Positions 47,177-54,611 of a stretch of 64,000 nt of DNA are shown piece by piece. The notes under the pieces were generated by a model, which worked only from the letters and a program-made list of their open reading frames with translations, searched no databases and had not been told where the DNA came from. Both the position numbers and the translations under genes were made by a program. Every line of letters begins with the position of its first letter. Position 1 is the stretch's first letter. The DNA lies in contig NZ_MUGT01000027.1 of NCBI RefSeq assembly GCF_002217205.1, positions 11,516-75,515 of the forward strand. The letters are read 5' to 3'. Source of the stretch: Flavobacterium branchiophilum NBRC 15030 = ATCC 35035. GTDB lineage: Bacteria > Bacteroidota > Bacteroidia > Flavobacteriales > Flavobacteriaceae.

Positions 47177-48262
47177 TTAATCCAGTTTGCCAGCGGCTTC
47201 TAAATTGCGTTCAATTTTATGTTCGGGTCTGGTCCATTTTGGTTTTTCGCCCAAAGGTTGAAATTTAGAATCTTCTGCTTCCACTGTTTCAGGTTGCATG
47301 ACTTTGATAAACGGCTTTTGAGGCACAAGACCCAGAGTTTCAAACATTTTCATGTCTTCGTTCACATCAGGATTTGGTGTTGTCAAAAGTTTATCGCCTG
47401 CAAAAATAGAATTGGCTCCCGCAAAAAAGCACAAAGCCTGTCCTTCTCTGGACATATTGGTTCTACCAGCCGACAATCGTACTTGAGTATGAGGCATGAT
47501 GATGCGGGTTGTGGCTACCATACGAATCATTTCCCAAATTTCAACAGGTTGTTCTTCTTCCAAAGGTGTACCTTCTACGGCCACAAGAGCATTTATTGGC
47601 ACCGATTCTGGCTGAGGATTTAGAGTGGACAAAGCTACAAGCATGCCTGCACGGTCTTCGATGCTTTCGCCCATTCCAATAATACCACCGCTACAAACCG
47701 TTACATTAGTTTTACGAACGTTTTCAATCGTTTTAATTCTATCGTCAAAAGCCCTAGTCGAAATAACCTCTTTATAATAATCTTCGGATGTATCCAAGTT
47801 GTGATTGTAGGCATATAAACCCGCTTCGGCCAAACGTTGTGCCTGATTTTCGGTAAGCATACCCAAAGTGCAACACACTTCCATATCGAGTTTGTTAATG
47901 GTTCGTACCATTTCTAGCACTTGGTCAAACTCGGGGCCATCTTTCACATTTCGCCAAGCCGCACCCATACACACCCTAGACGAACCACTCGATTTGGCTC
48001 TCAAAGCTTGTGCCTTTACTTGCGAAACCGACATCAAATCGTTGCCAGCAACCCCCGTATTGTATCGGGCAGCTTGTGGGCAATAGCCACAATCTTCTGG
48101 GCACCCCCCTGTTTTTATAGACAAAAGTGTAGAAACCTGCACTACATTTGGGTCGTGGTGTTGCCTATGAATGCTGGCGGCTTCAAATAACAAATCCATC
48201 AAAGGTTTGTTGTATATAGCAATTATTTCTTCTTTGCTCCAGTTGTGTTTGGTAGTTGTCAT
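47177..48262 (-). CDS. bioB: Biotin synthase
   Basis: Radical SAM enzyme inserting sulfur into dethiobiotin to form biotin. 361 residues. The [4Fe-4S] cysteines C54, C58, C61 lie in GGCPEDCGYCPQAARYNTG. Further cluster ligands sit in SRVCMGAAW, VCCTLGML and the RLSAGR loop that carries the conserved arginine. No other biotin genes are adjacent. A -7 element lies 19 bp upstream. Confidence 0.96.
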   Translation of the reverse strand: MTTTKHNWSKEEIIAIYNKPLMDLLFEAASIHRQHHDPNVVQVSTLLSIKTGGCPEDCGYCPQAARYNTGVAGNDLMSVSQVKAQALRAKSSGSSRVCMGAAWRNVKDGPEFDQVLEMVRTINKLDMEVCCTLGMLTENQAQRLAEAGLYAYNHNLDTSEDYYKEVISTRAFDDRIKTIENVRKTNVTVCSGGIIGMGESIEDRAGMLVALSTLNPQPESVPINALVAVEGTPLEEEQPVEIWEMIRMVATTRIIMPHTQVRLSAGRTNMSREGQALCFFAGANSIFAGDKLLTTPNPDVNEDMKMFETLGLVPQKPFIKVMQPETVEAEDSKFQPLGEKPKWTRPEHKIERNLEAAGKLD

Positions 48263-48281
48263 AAATCATAATATAAGGCTT

Positions 48282-48289
48282 CAAAATTA
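48282..48289 (-). promoter_or_regulatory. -7 element of bioB
   Basis: Minus strand TAATTTTG (TAnnTTTG), 19 bp before the ATG. Confidence 0.45.
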
Positions 48290-48392
48290 AGGAATTACAA
48301 TTACTTTTGCTATAACTTCAATCATTTTTTTTAAAATGAGGTTTTTTGTTGCTTTATTTTGAAAAATGAGGAGCAAATAGGGCTAAAGAAAA

Positions 48393-48746
48393 TTAACGTT
48401 TAAGCTCTTGTACTAAAGCTCTTAAATCGTTTATTATGGCATCTTTTTCAGCAATACGTTGTTCAAATGATTCTATGAGTTTTTCAGATATTTGATTGAA
48501 AACAATGCCGTTATTAATTCCGGTTTTATTTTTTTGATTCAGAGTAAAATGTTCCTGCGATAAAAGTTCGTGCAGTTCAATATTATATATTTGAGCTATT
48601 TTTTCTAAAGTTTTCAAATCTAGGGTACTTTCATTTCGTTCATACCTTTCATAAGTAGATTTTGAAATCTCTAACATTTCTGCGATTTCATCAGTAGAAT
48701 AACCTTTTGCAGCCTTTAATGCTTTTAATTTTTTACCTATTTGCAT
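48393..48746 (-). CDS. XRE-family transcriptional regulator
   Basis: 117 residues with an HTH_3/XRE domain at about 3-60 (KLKALKAAKGYSTDEIAEMLEISKS as the HTH) and a coiled-coil tail at 85-115. It is divergent from the small secreted peptide gene at 49034. Two copies of TCAAATATGACA lie between them. The layout repeats that of the XRE gene at 4732. It likely represses its own and the divergent transcript; targets are inferred. Confidence 0.85.
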   Translation of the reverse strand: MQIGKKLKALKAAKGYSTDEIAEMLEISKSTYERYERNESTLDLKTLEKIAQIYNIELHELLSQEHFTLNQKNKTGINNGIVFNQISEKLIESFEQRIAEKDAIINDLRALVQELKR

Positions 48747-48789
48747 AAAAATATAATTAATTAACGATAAAAATATAAAACATTTTTAA

Positions 48790-48830
48790 TACATTTGTCA
48801 AATATGACAAAACAAATATCAAATATGACA
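48790..48830 (+). promoter_or_regulatory. Divergent promoter with XRE operator pair
   Basis: TACATTTG at 48790-48797 matches TAnnTTTG on the plus strand. Overlapping it, TGTCA-AATA-TGACA (48796-48809) is a perfect inverted repeat, and a near copy TATCAAATATGACA lies at 48817-48830, exactly 21 bp on. Two same-face sites suit a cooperatively bound XRE repressor. Confidence 0.5.
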
Positions 48831-49033
48831 TAAAAAACATCATTTTTGACACCTTTTTTCTTCTATTATTGTATATTTTTGAGATATAGTTTTAATAAAT
48901 AAACTATTCAATAGCTACGAATTGAAGGATTTGTCTCTTCAGCCCAAAGAAAATTTAAAGATGAATAGGAGCTCTTTTTTGCCAATAAAAGAAAAAAGAA
49001 ACAAACATTTATTAATTAAAATTTTAAACCAAA

Positions 49034-49186
49034 ATGAAAAAATTATTATTAGGCTTAATTGCCACGTTTATGTTATCAACATCTGCATTAGCGGATAATT
49101 GTTTATTAATGTGGAAGGATGCTTCTGGTCGTTGGCATACGGTTCAGGTACCTTGTGAAAATATTAAAGTGATAAAAGTAGCATAA
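49034..49186 (+). CDS. Small secreted peptide, 50 residues
   Basis: Starts ATG and ends TAA at 49184-49186; below the usual length cut-off. A clean signal peptide (MKKLLLGLIATFMLSTSALA) is followed by a mature part of 30 residues with two cysteines (DNCLLMWKDA and VPCENIKVIKVA). It is the first gene downstream of the XRE operator and precedes the GLPGLI gene by 103 bp. The pairing of one Cys-Cys peptide, GLPGLI and a TonB-type protein suggests an exported peptide system; it could be a signal, toxin or nutrient carrier. Confidence 0.6.
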   Translation: MKKLLLGLIATFMLSTSALADNCLLMWKDASGRWHTVQVPCENIKVIKVA

Positions 49187-49289
49187 TAAAAAAATGTTTG
49201 AGACTGTTAAAAAGAAAATTAATTTTATAAATAAATGTAACTTTTTAACAGTTTCTTTTGCTATAAATAATAATTATAAATAAAAACCA

Positions 49290-50006
49290 ATGAAACTTAG
49301 CTTAATACTTTTTTTTTCCTTAATTTATATTAATGGATATACTCAAAGAAACAATATTTGTGGGAAAGTTGAATATCAAGAGTATTATCAACAAGATGAA
49401 CCACTTTATTATATATTACAATTTTCTGAATTGGAATCAATTTATGAAAGTTTATTTAAAATAAAAGAAGAAGGAACAATAGAAACAATAGGAGGTATAA
49501 TACAGCCTGAAATTAAATCAATTTATTATAATAATTTAAAAGAAAAAGAGTTAATATTTCAGGAAGGAATTGCCTTTCGAGAAGTAATGACAATTGATAC
49601 TATTAAGGCATTAAATTGGAAAATAGAAACAGAAACAAAAGAAATTGGAAAGTATCTGTGTAATAAAGCCACAACAAAGTTTAGAGGAGTTGATTATGTT
49701 GTTTGGTACACTAAACAGATCCCTGTATCATTTGGTCCTTGGAAGTTTAGAGGATTGGAAGGTCTTATACTTGAATGTTATGACATTAAGAATATGTATC
49801 ATATACAGGCTAATAAAATAACAATAGAAAAAAATTGTACAAATGTTATAAAAAAAATTAATAAAAAAAATGCAATAAGTTGGTACGAATATATTGAACT
49901 TAAAAAAAATGAAGATAAAGATATTGCAAATTATTATAATTCATTATATGCTTATCCGTTTGTATTCCTAAAGTTCATTCCATCTATGATTAACCCCAGC
50001 AATTAG
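49290..50006 (+). CDS. GLPGLI family protein, 3' end replaced by an IS
   Basis: The present frame has 238 residues: 219 native and 19 from the left end of the inserted element. It has a signal peptide (MKLSLILFFSLIYINGYTQ) and the family motif GLEGLI at 155-160 (variant of GLPGLI). It ends abnormally in FVFLKFIPSMINPSN, encoded antisense to the transposase. The remaining 27 codons lie beyond the element at 50956-51039. GLPGLI proteins are common, function unknown, and often precede TonB-type genes, as here. Confidence 0.85.
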   Translation: MKLSLILFFSLIYINGYTQRNNICGKVEYQEYYQQDEPLYYILQFSELESIYESLFKIKEEGTIETIGGIIQPEIKSIYYNNLKEKELIFQEGIAFREVMTIDTIKALNWKIETETKEIGKYLCNKATTKFRGVDYVVWYTKQIPVSFGPWKFRGLEGLILECYDIKNMYHIQANKITIEKNCTNVIKKINKKNAISWYEYIELKKNEDKDIANYYNSLYAYPFVFLKFIPSMINPSN

Positions 50007-50947
50007 TAGTCTTTCCATAGGATTGTTAAAATGTCTTCTATTAAATTTATAGCAAAATTCATTTAGATAATTCTGAAGAAAGTCAGCATCTATTCTATGA
50101 TGAATATCCAATAATAACCTTTTTGAGTTACTTATTGCTTTGTGAACCCAAGGCAAAATTTTGTTTATTTCCTTTTTATTGACTTTCTCTCCAAAATGCT
50201 CTATTGTTGCTGATATTTTATTGTATGACGTAGAATCATCTGTTGTTACTTTTGTTTTTGGTTCAACAAATTTTTCAATTTTTTTGTTTATAGTTTCCGT
50301 TTTCAAATTTGTAATAACTTTCATTTTTAAGTATCCTGCTTTCTTACTGGGTCTATGCTTGTTCTCATTTTTAGAATTCTCCTCAGATTCAATCATTACT
50401 AAAACTTTAGTTTGTCGCTCACTTCCTCTACCTCTTTTTAGATTATCTTCTTTTGAAAAATTTATATTAACGGTTTCAAAAAATCCCTCATCTAACTCAA
50501 TAGCATTTGTTAATTTATGCTGATCATCACGCAATCCCATAACTGATCGTATCTTGTGCATCATTGCCCAAATAGGTTCATATCGTTTATGTCCTAATTG
50601 ACGTTGCATTTCTTTAGCTGAGAAACTTTTCTTAGTGCATGTCAGTAAATGCATTGCTATAAACCAATACTGATAAGACAATTTACTGTTTTCCATAACA
50701 GTTCCTGAGCGTAAAGTGATTCTATTTCTACACTTTTTACATTCATATTGATCACGGTCTTGTTTCCAATAATGTGTGCTATTATTACACTTTCTGCAAA
50801 CAACCCCTTCTTTATCTCGAATTTCTTTGAATTTATTCTTACAACTCTCTTCGTCTGGATATACTTTATAAAAATCTAAAATATTCATAGGGAAATTTTT
50901 CTATAAAATTAAGTTATTTTTATTAGGAAAACAAGCGGATAAGCATA
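49947..50947. mobile_element. IS1595-family insertion sequence (ISXO2-like), about 1.0 kb
   Basis: Terminal inverted repeats of 25 bp (49947-49971 and 50923-50947) match at 23 of 25 positions, beginning TATGCTTATCCG. They enclose one transposase gene on the minus strand, whose stop lies in the left repeat. Target duplication of 8 bp at both sides. Removing the element plus one duplication copy restores an uninterrupted GLPGLI reading frame of 246 codons, which proves insertion into that gene. Confidence 0.88.
49968..50888 (-). CDS. IS1595-family (ISXO2-like) transposase
   Basis: 306 residues. A zinc ribbon at 31-53 (C31, C34, C50, C53) is followed by the ISXO2-like catalytic domain: ELDEGFFETV (first Asp, D133), TDDSTSYNKIS (second Asp) and an HHRIDADFLQNYLNEFCYKFNRR-type end. 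Both termini lie within the element, so it looks intact and possibly active. Confidence 0.88.
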   Translation of the reverse strand: MNILDFYKVYPDEESCKNKFKEIRDKEGVVCRKCNNSTHYWKQDRDQYECKKCRNRITLRSGTVMENSKLSYQYWFIAMHLLTCTKKSFSAKEMQRQLGHKRYEPIWAMMHKIRSVMGLRDDQHKLTNAIELDEGFFETVNINFSKEDNLKRGRGSERQTKVLVMIESEENSKNENKHRPSKKAGYLKMKVITNLKTETINKKIEKFVEPKTKVTTDDSTSYNKISATIEHFGEKVNKKEINKILPWVHKAISNSKRLLLDIHHRIDADFLQNYLNEFCYKFNRRHFNNPMERLLIAGVNHRWNEL

Positions 50948-51039
50948 ATTCATTATTAGGTAGAGGTAGTAATGTTGAAGTAAGCTCGGGAGATAACGGT
51001 TTTAGCAGAGAAATATTATTTATTGATGAAAAAAAATAG
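50948..51039 (+). pseudogene. Displaced 3' end of the GLPGLI gene
   Basis: After the second target copy, the frame reads LGRGSNVEVSS and on to a tag stop at 51037-51039, overlapping the first 14 bp of the next gene (ATG 51026). That overlap shows the GLPGLI and TonB-type genes were translationally coupled before the insertion. Confidence 0.8.
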
Positions 51040-53695
51040 TTTAAGTTTATATATTGTAATATTTTTATTTAGTAATTTATTATATTCTCAAGTTACTATC
51101 TTTGGGGAGATTAAAAACAGCGAAGGGAAGGTGTTGGAAAATGCCAGTGTTTTTCTAAAATCTTATGACAATTCCGAAATTTATCAAAGCACATACTCTG
51201 ATAATTTAGGTAATTATAAACTAGAATTCAACAAAATTGGAAAATTTATAATTAATTTTACATTATTTAATTACGAATCAAAATCAATTACAATAGAAGT
51301 AAATTCAACTAAATTTTCTTTAGGGAAAAACATTATTTTGGTTTTTAGACCATTAAAATTAGAAGAGGTTATCATCAAATCCATTAGACCTATAACTACA
51401 AAAAAAGATACGATTATTTTTAATGCAAAATCTTTTTTGCAAGGAAACGAACAAGTGGTAGAAGATCTGCTAAAAAGAATACCTGGATTGAATATTGATA
51501 CAAATGGTACTATAAAAATAGGTAATCAAGAAGTTGAAAAAGTAATGATGGATGGCGATGATATGTTTGAAAAAGGATACAAAATACTTACAAAAAACAT
51601 GCCTATAAACCCCATTGACAAAGTAGAAGTGATACAAAATTATTCCAATAACAAACATTTAAAAGGTATTGAAAATAGCGAAAAAGTGGCTTTAAATCTT
51701 ACAATTAAGGAAGATGCCAAACGAGTTTGGTTTGGCAATATACTAGCTGGATATGGGTTAGTTTCTGAAAACAGATATGAAGTGAGAAGCAATTTGATGA
51801 ACTTTGGCAAAAAAAGTAAACATTATTTCTTAACCAATTTCAATGATATAGGTGTTGATGCTGTTGGAGATATCAATCACTTAATACGTCCTTATAGATA
51901 TGATGAACCAGCAAGTATTGGCGATGACCAGGTAGCCAATATATTATTAAGTTTAGGTTTTGATAGACCAAATCTTAAACAAAAAAGAGTCCATCTCAAC
52001 AATGCCGAAATGTTGTCTTTAAATAGTATTTTTACACTATCAGATAAGGTTAAACTCAAAACATTAGGCTTTTTAAACACCGATGAAATTGATTTTTTTA
52101 GAAATAGTTTTCAAACTTTTGCAGTTGGAACAACTTCATTTACAAACACCGAAGATTTTTACGGTAGAAAAATGCAATTAACGGGTTTTGGGAAAATAGA
52201 TTTAACTTACGACATGTCAAAAACTAAAACCTTTGAATACACGGTGAAATTTAACAAAACCAACGAAAAAAATAGAAGCGATTTGTTGTTTAATAATGAT
52301 ATACTAAATGAAAGATTAAATGCAAACAACCAACTGTTTGACCAAAAAGTAGTTTATACAAACAAGTTTAAAGATAAACAAGTATTGATGTTATCTGGAA
52401 GATACATCAACGAAAAAACACCACAAAATTATTCAGTAAATCAATTTATTTTTAATGATTTGTTTACAAATAATGCTAACAACACCAATCAATTTAGCGA
52501 AAATAAAATGCAATTTGCAGGACTTGAAGCTCATTTGTTAAACAAAAAGTCAAATGGTGATTTGTTTGAAATTAAAATGGGTTATCAACTACGAATTGAC
52601 GCTTTAAATACTCGTTTTGAATTGTTACAAAATGCAATTAATTTAGCTCTTCCAAATGAGTATCAAAATAATTTAACTTACACTACAAATGATATGTATT
52701 TGTCGGTTAAAAACCGTTTTAAATTTAAGAAAATATCTTTATTAATACAATCAGATGCCCATCAATTGTTCAATCAATTAGAAAATTTTAATGTAAGATT
52801 AAAACAAAATCCGTTTTTTGTAATGCCAAAAATTGGCTTAGATTGGACAATTAACAACAAAAATAAAATCCTCACTTCCTATTCTTATAACACAACAAAT
52901 GCTGGGGTTTTAGACGTATATTCGGGTTTTGTTCAAACAGATTTCCGTTCATTTTCAAAAGGTTTAGAAGCGTTCAATCAATTAAATTCCTCAAGTGCGG
53001 TTATAAATTATACCTTTGGAAGTTGGGGCGACAAATTTTTTGCCAATACTTTTATCTTATATTCCAAAAATAATGACTTTTTCAGTACGAGTTCTAGTAT
53101 TGGTCAAAATTATTCACAATCTGAAAAAATAATCATCAAAAACCGTGAATTTTTATCTATTTCAGCAAGCATCGACCGCTATTTTAAGCCCGTAAAAGCC
53201 AACTTAAAAATCAATTTAGGAGCTACCAAAACCAACTTCAAAAACATTGTAAACAATTCTAGTTCAAGAGAAGTTAAAAACTTCAATGCCGATTATGGTT
53301 TTGAATTACGTTCGGGTTTTCGAGGATTTTTTAACTATCATGTTGGATCAAAATGGAACTATAATGAAGTTCAAACCACATTAAAAAACAACTTTACAAA
53401 CAATATGAGTTTTTTAGATTTGTCTTTTATATTTAGTAATGCTTTTAATATTCAAGTGCAATCAGAACGATACTTTTTTGGAAATTTAGATAACAATAAT
53501 AATAAATATTATTTTTTAGATTTAGAAGCTCGATATGTGTTTAAAGAAAACAAACTAACTTTTTTCTTATCTGGAAATAATCTTTTTAATACAAAAACAT
53601 TTAAAAATTATAGTATTTCAGATGTCAATATCACACAAACTACATACAGGTTATTGCCAAGATATATACTTTTGAAAATGGAATACAGATTTTAA
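51026..53695 (+). CDS. TonB-type outer-membrane protein with carboxypeptidase-regulatory-like domain
   Basis: 889 residues from the ATG at 51026 (a TTG lies one codon earlier). Signal peptide (MKKNSLSLYIVIFLFSNLLYS), then a carboxypeptidase-regulatory-like domain (about 22-110, VFLKSYDNSEIYQSTYSDNLGNY), then a plug-like region (about 115-225, LLKRIPGLNIDTNG and EKVMMDGDDMFEKG). The rest is a beta-barrel ending in YRF. It has no TonB box that I can point to. It follows the GLPGLI gene, whose disruption may polarly reduce its expression. Confidence 0.8.
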   Translation: MKKNSLSLYIVIFLFSNLLYSQVTIFGEIKNSEGKVLENASVFLKSYDNSEIYQSTYSDNLGNYKLEFNKIGKFIINFTLFNYESKSITIEVNSTKFSLGKNIILVFRPLKLEEVIIKSIRPITTKKDTIIFNAKSFLQGNEQVVEDLLKRIPGLNIDTNGTIKIGNQEVEKVMMDGDDMFEKGYKILTKNMPINPIDKVEVIQNYSNNKHLKGIENSEKVALNLTIKEDAKRVWFGNILAGYGLVSENRYEVRSNLMNFGKKSKHYFLTNFNDIGVDAVGDINHLIRPYRYDEPASIGDDQVANILLSLGFDRPNLKQKRVHLNNAEMLSLNSIFTLSDKVKLKTLGFLNTDEIDFFRNSFQTFAVGTTSFTNTEDFYGRKMQLTGFGKIDLTYDMSKTKTFEYTVKFNKTNEKNRSDLLFNNDILNERLNANNQLFDQKVVYTNKFKDKQVLMLSGRYINEKTPQNYSVNQFIFNDLFTNNANNTNQFSENKMQFAGLEAHLLNKKSNGDLFEIKMGYQLRIDALNTRFELLQNAINLALPNEYQNNLTYTTNDMYLSVKNRFKFKKISLLIQSDAHQLFNQLENFNVRLKQNPFFVMPKIGLDWTINNKNKILTSYSYNTTNAGVLDVYSGFVQTDFRSFSKGLEAFNQLNSSSAVINYTFGSWGDKFFANTFILYSKNNDFFSTSSSIGQNYSQSEKIIIKNREFLSISASIDRYFKPVKANLKINLGATKTNFKNIVNNSSSREVKNFNADYGFELRSGFRGFFNYHVGSKWNYNEVQTTLKNNFTNNMSFLDLSFIFSNAFNIQVQSERYFFGNLDNNNNKYYFLDLEARYVFKENKLTFFLSGNNLFNTKTFKNYSISDVNITQTTYRLLPRYILLKMEYRF

Positions 53696-53725
53696 TAATA
53701 TCAACATCAATAAAATAAAAATAAA

Positions 53726-53913
53726 ATGACAAACAACAACCGAAAATTTTTTGTAGAATTGGTATTACTAACAGTAATTATTTTTTTGTTTTTATTTCAA
53801 CATGGTACAAAGACTCGTTTTTTGACAGCGATGGTATTCGGATTTTTTCGATGGTTGCCTTTGGGATAGCAGTAGATTTGTGTATATATGCTTATAAAAA
53901 TAATTTAAAATAA
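53726..53913 (+). pseudogene. Small membrane protein gene with one-base frameshift
   Basis: Reading from ATG 53726 gives only 47 codons to a TAG at 53869. Adding one T to the run of seven T at about 53781-53787 gives a single 62-residue frame to TAA at 53911-53913, with two membrane segments (VELVLLTVIIFFVFIS and IFSMVAFGIAVDLCIYAY). It may be a true frameshift or a homopolymer sequencing error. Confidence 0.55.
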
Positions 53914-53925
53914 ACCCTATATCAA

Positions 53926-54588
53926 ATGAAAAAATCCATTATCATTTTGTTAAGTATTTCGAGTGGTATTATTCAGGCTCAAAAAGCCCGTTTTTTTACG
54001 GGGGTTTCGACTTATTTGGATACCAAATTGGACCGTTCTAGCTATGTCAAACTGGGGCTTGGCACAGATTATCGGATAAACCACTGGCTGGTGCCCGAAC
54101 TGGAAGCCAATGTGTATTTTGGAAGCTTACAAACCCAAGAAAAAACCAATGCTCAGGACCTTTTAATCCAATCTTTGGACAGAGATTTTAGGGCTTTTGG
54201 CTTGGCTTTTGTTCCCAAAATTTGTTTTGGAGGCTCGGAACTAAAAACCCTCAACAAAGGTTATTTCCAAATTTTGCCTCGTTATAGTTTGGCAAAAATT
54301 GTTGCAAAAGGCAATCTTTTTTCTCAAAACCCCTCCAATCCTGCGGCAGGGACTACAAACGAAACTTTTTCATATCAAGAGGTACAACACAGTTTTGGGC
54401 TAGGAATAGGCTATTATACCCAACTCTCTAGCCGAAACTCCGATGGCTTGGCTTTCAATTTATATTATGACCGGATCAACTTTGGAAACGCAGTGTCTAA
54501 TCTAAAGTATAGCAACACGCCTGTTACCATCAAAAATGCTTTTGGCATTGGTATTCAATATTATATAGGGTTTTCTAAAAAAAAATAG
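53926..54588 (+). CDS. Outer-membrane beta-barrel-like protein, unknown
   Basis: 220 residues with a signal peptide (MKKSIIILLSISSGIIQAQ). The rest is rich in alternating beta strands (RFFTGVSTYLDTKLDRSSYVKLGLGTDYR, VYFGSLQTQ), like small outer-membrane barrels. No named domain. It follows the small membrane protein gene by 12 bp and may be in one transcript with it. The shared terminator with the convergent gene overlaps its stop. Confidence 0.6.
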   Translation: MKKSIIILLSISSGIIQAQKARFFTGVSTYLDTKLDRSSYVKLGLGTDYRINHWLVPELEANVYFGSLQTQEKTNAQDLLIQSLDRDFRAFGLAFVPKICFGGSELKTLNKGYFQILPRYSLAKIVAKGNLFSQNPSNPAAGTTNETFSYQEVQHSFGLGIGYYTQLSSRNSDGLAFNLYYDRINFGNAVSNLKYSNTPVTIKNAFGIGIQYYIGFSKKK

Positions 54589-54611
54589 CGGCACAAAACC
54601 GCTATTTTTTT
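54583..54611. terminator. Bidirectional terminator
   Basis: Stem AAATAGCGG / CCGCTATTT with a 7-nt loop, A run at left and T run at right; it covers the stops of the two convergent genes. Confidence 0.85.

Larger units (their letters stand above)
49939..50955. repeat. 8-bp target site duplication around the IS
   Basis: ATTCATTA at 49939-49946 and again at 50948-50955. The exact edges are uncertain by 1 bp because the inverted repeat continues into the duplication; 8 bp is the size reported for IS1595-type elements as I recall. Confidence 0.7.
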
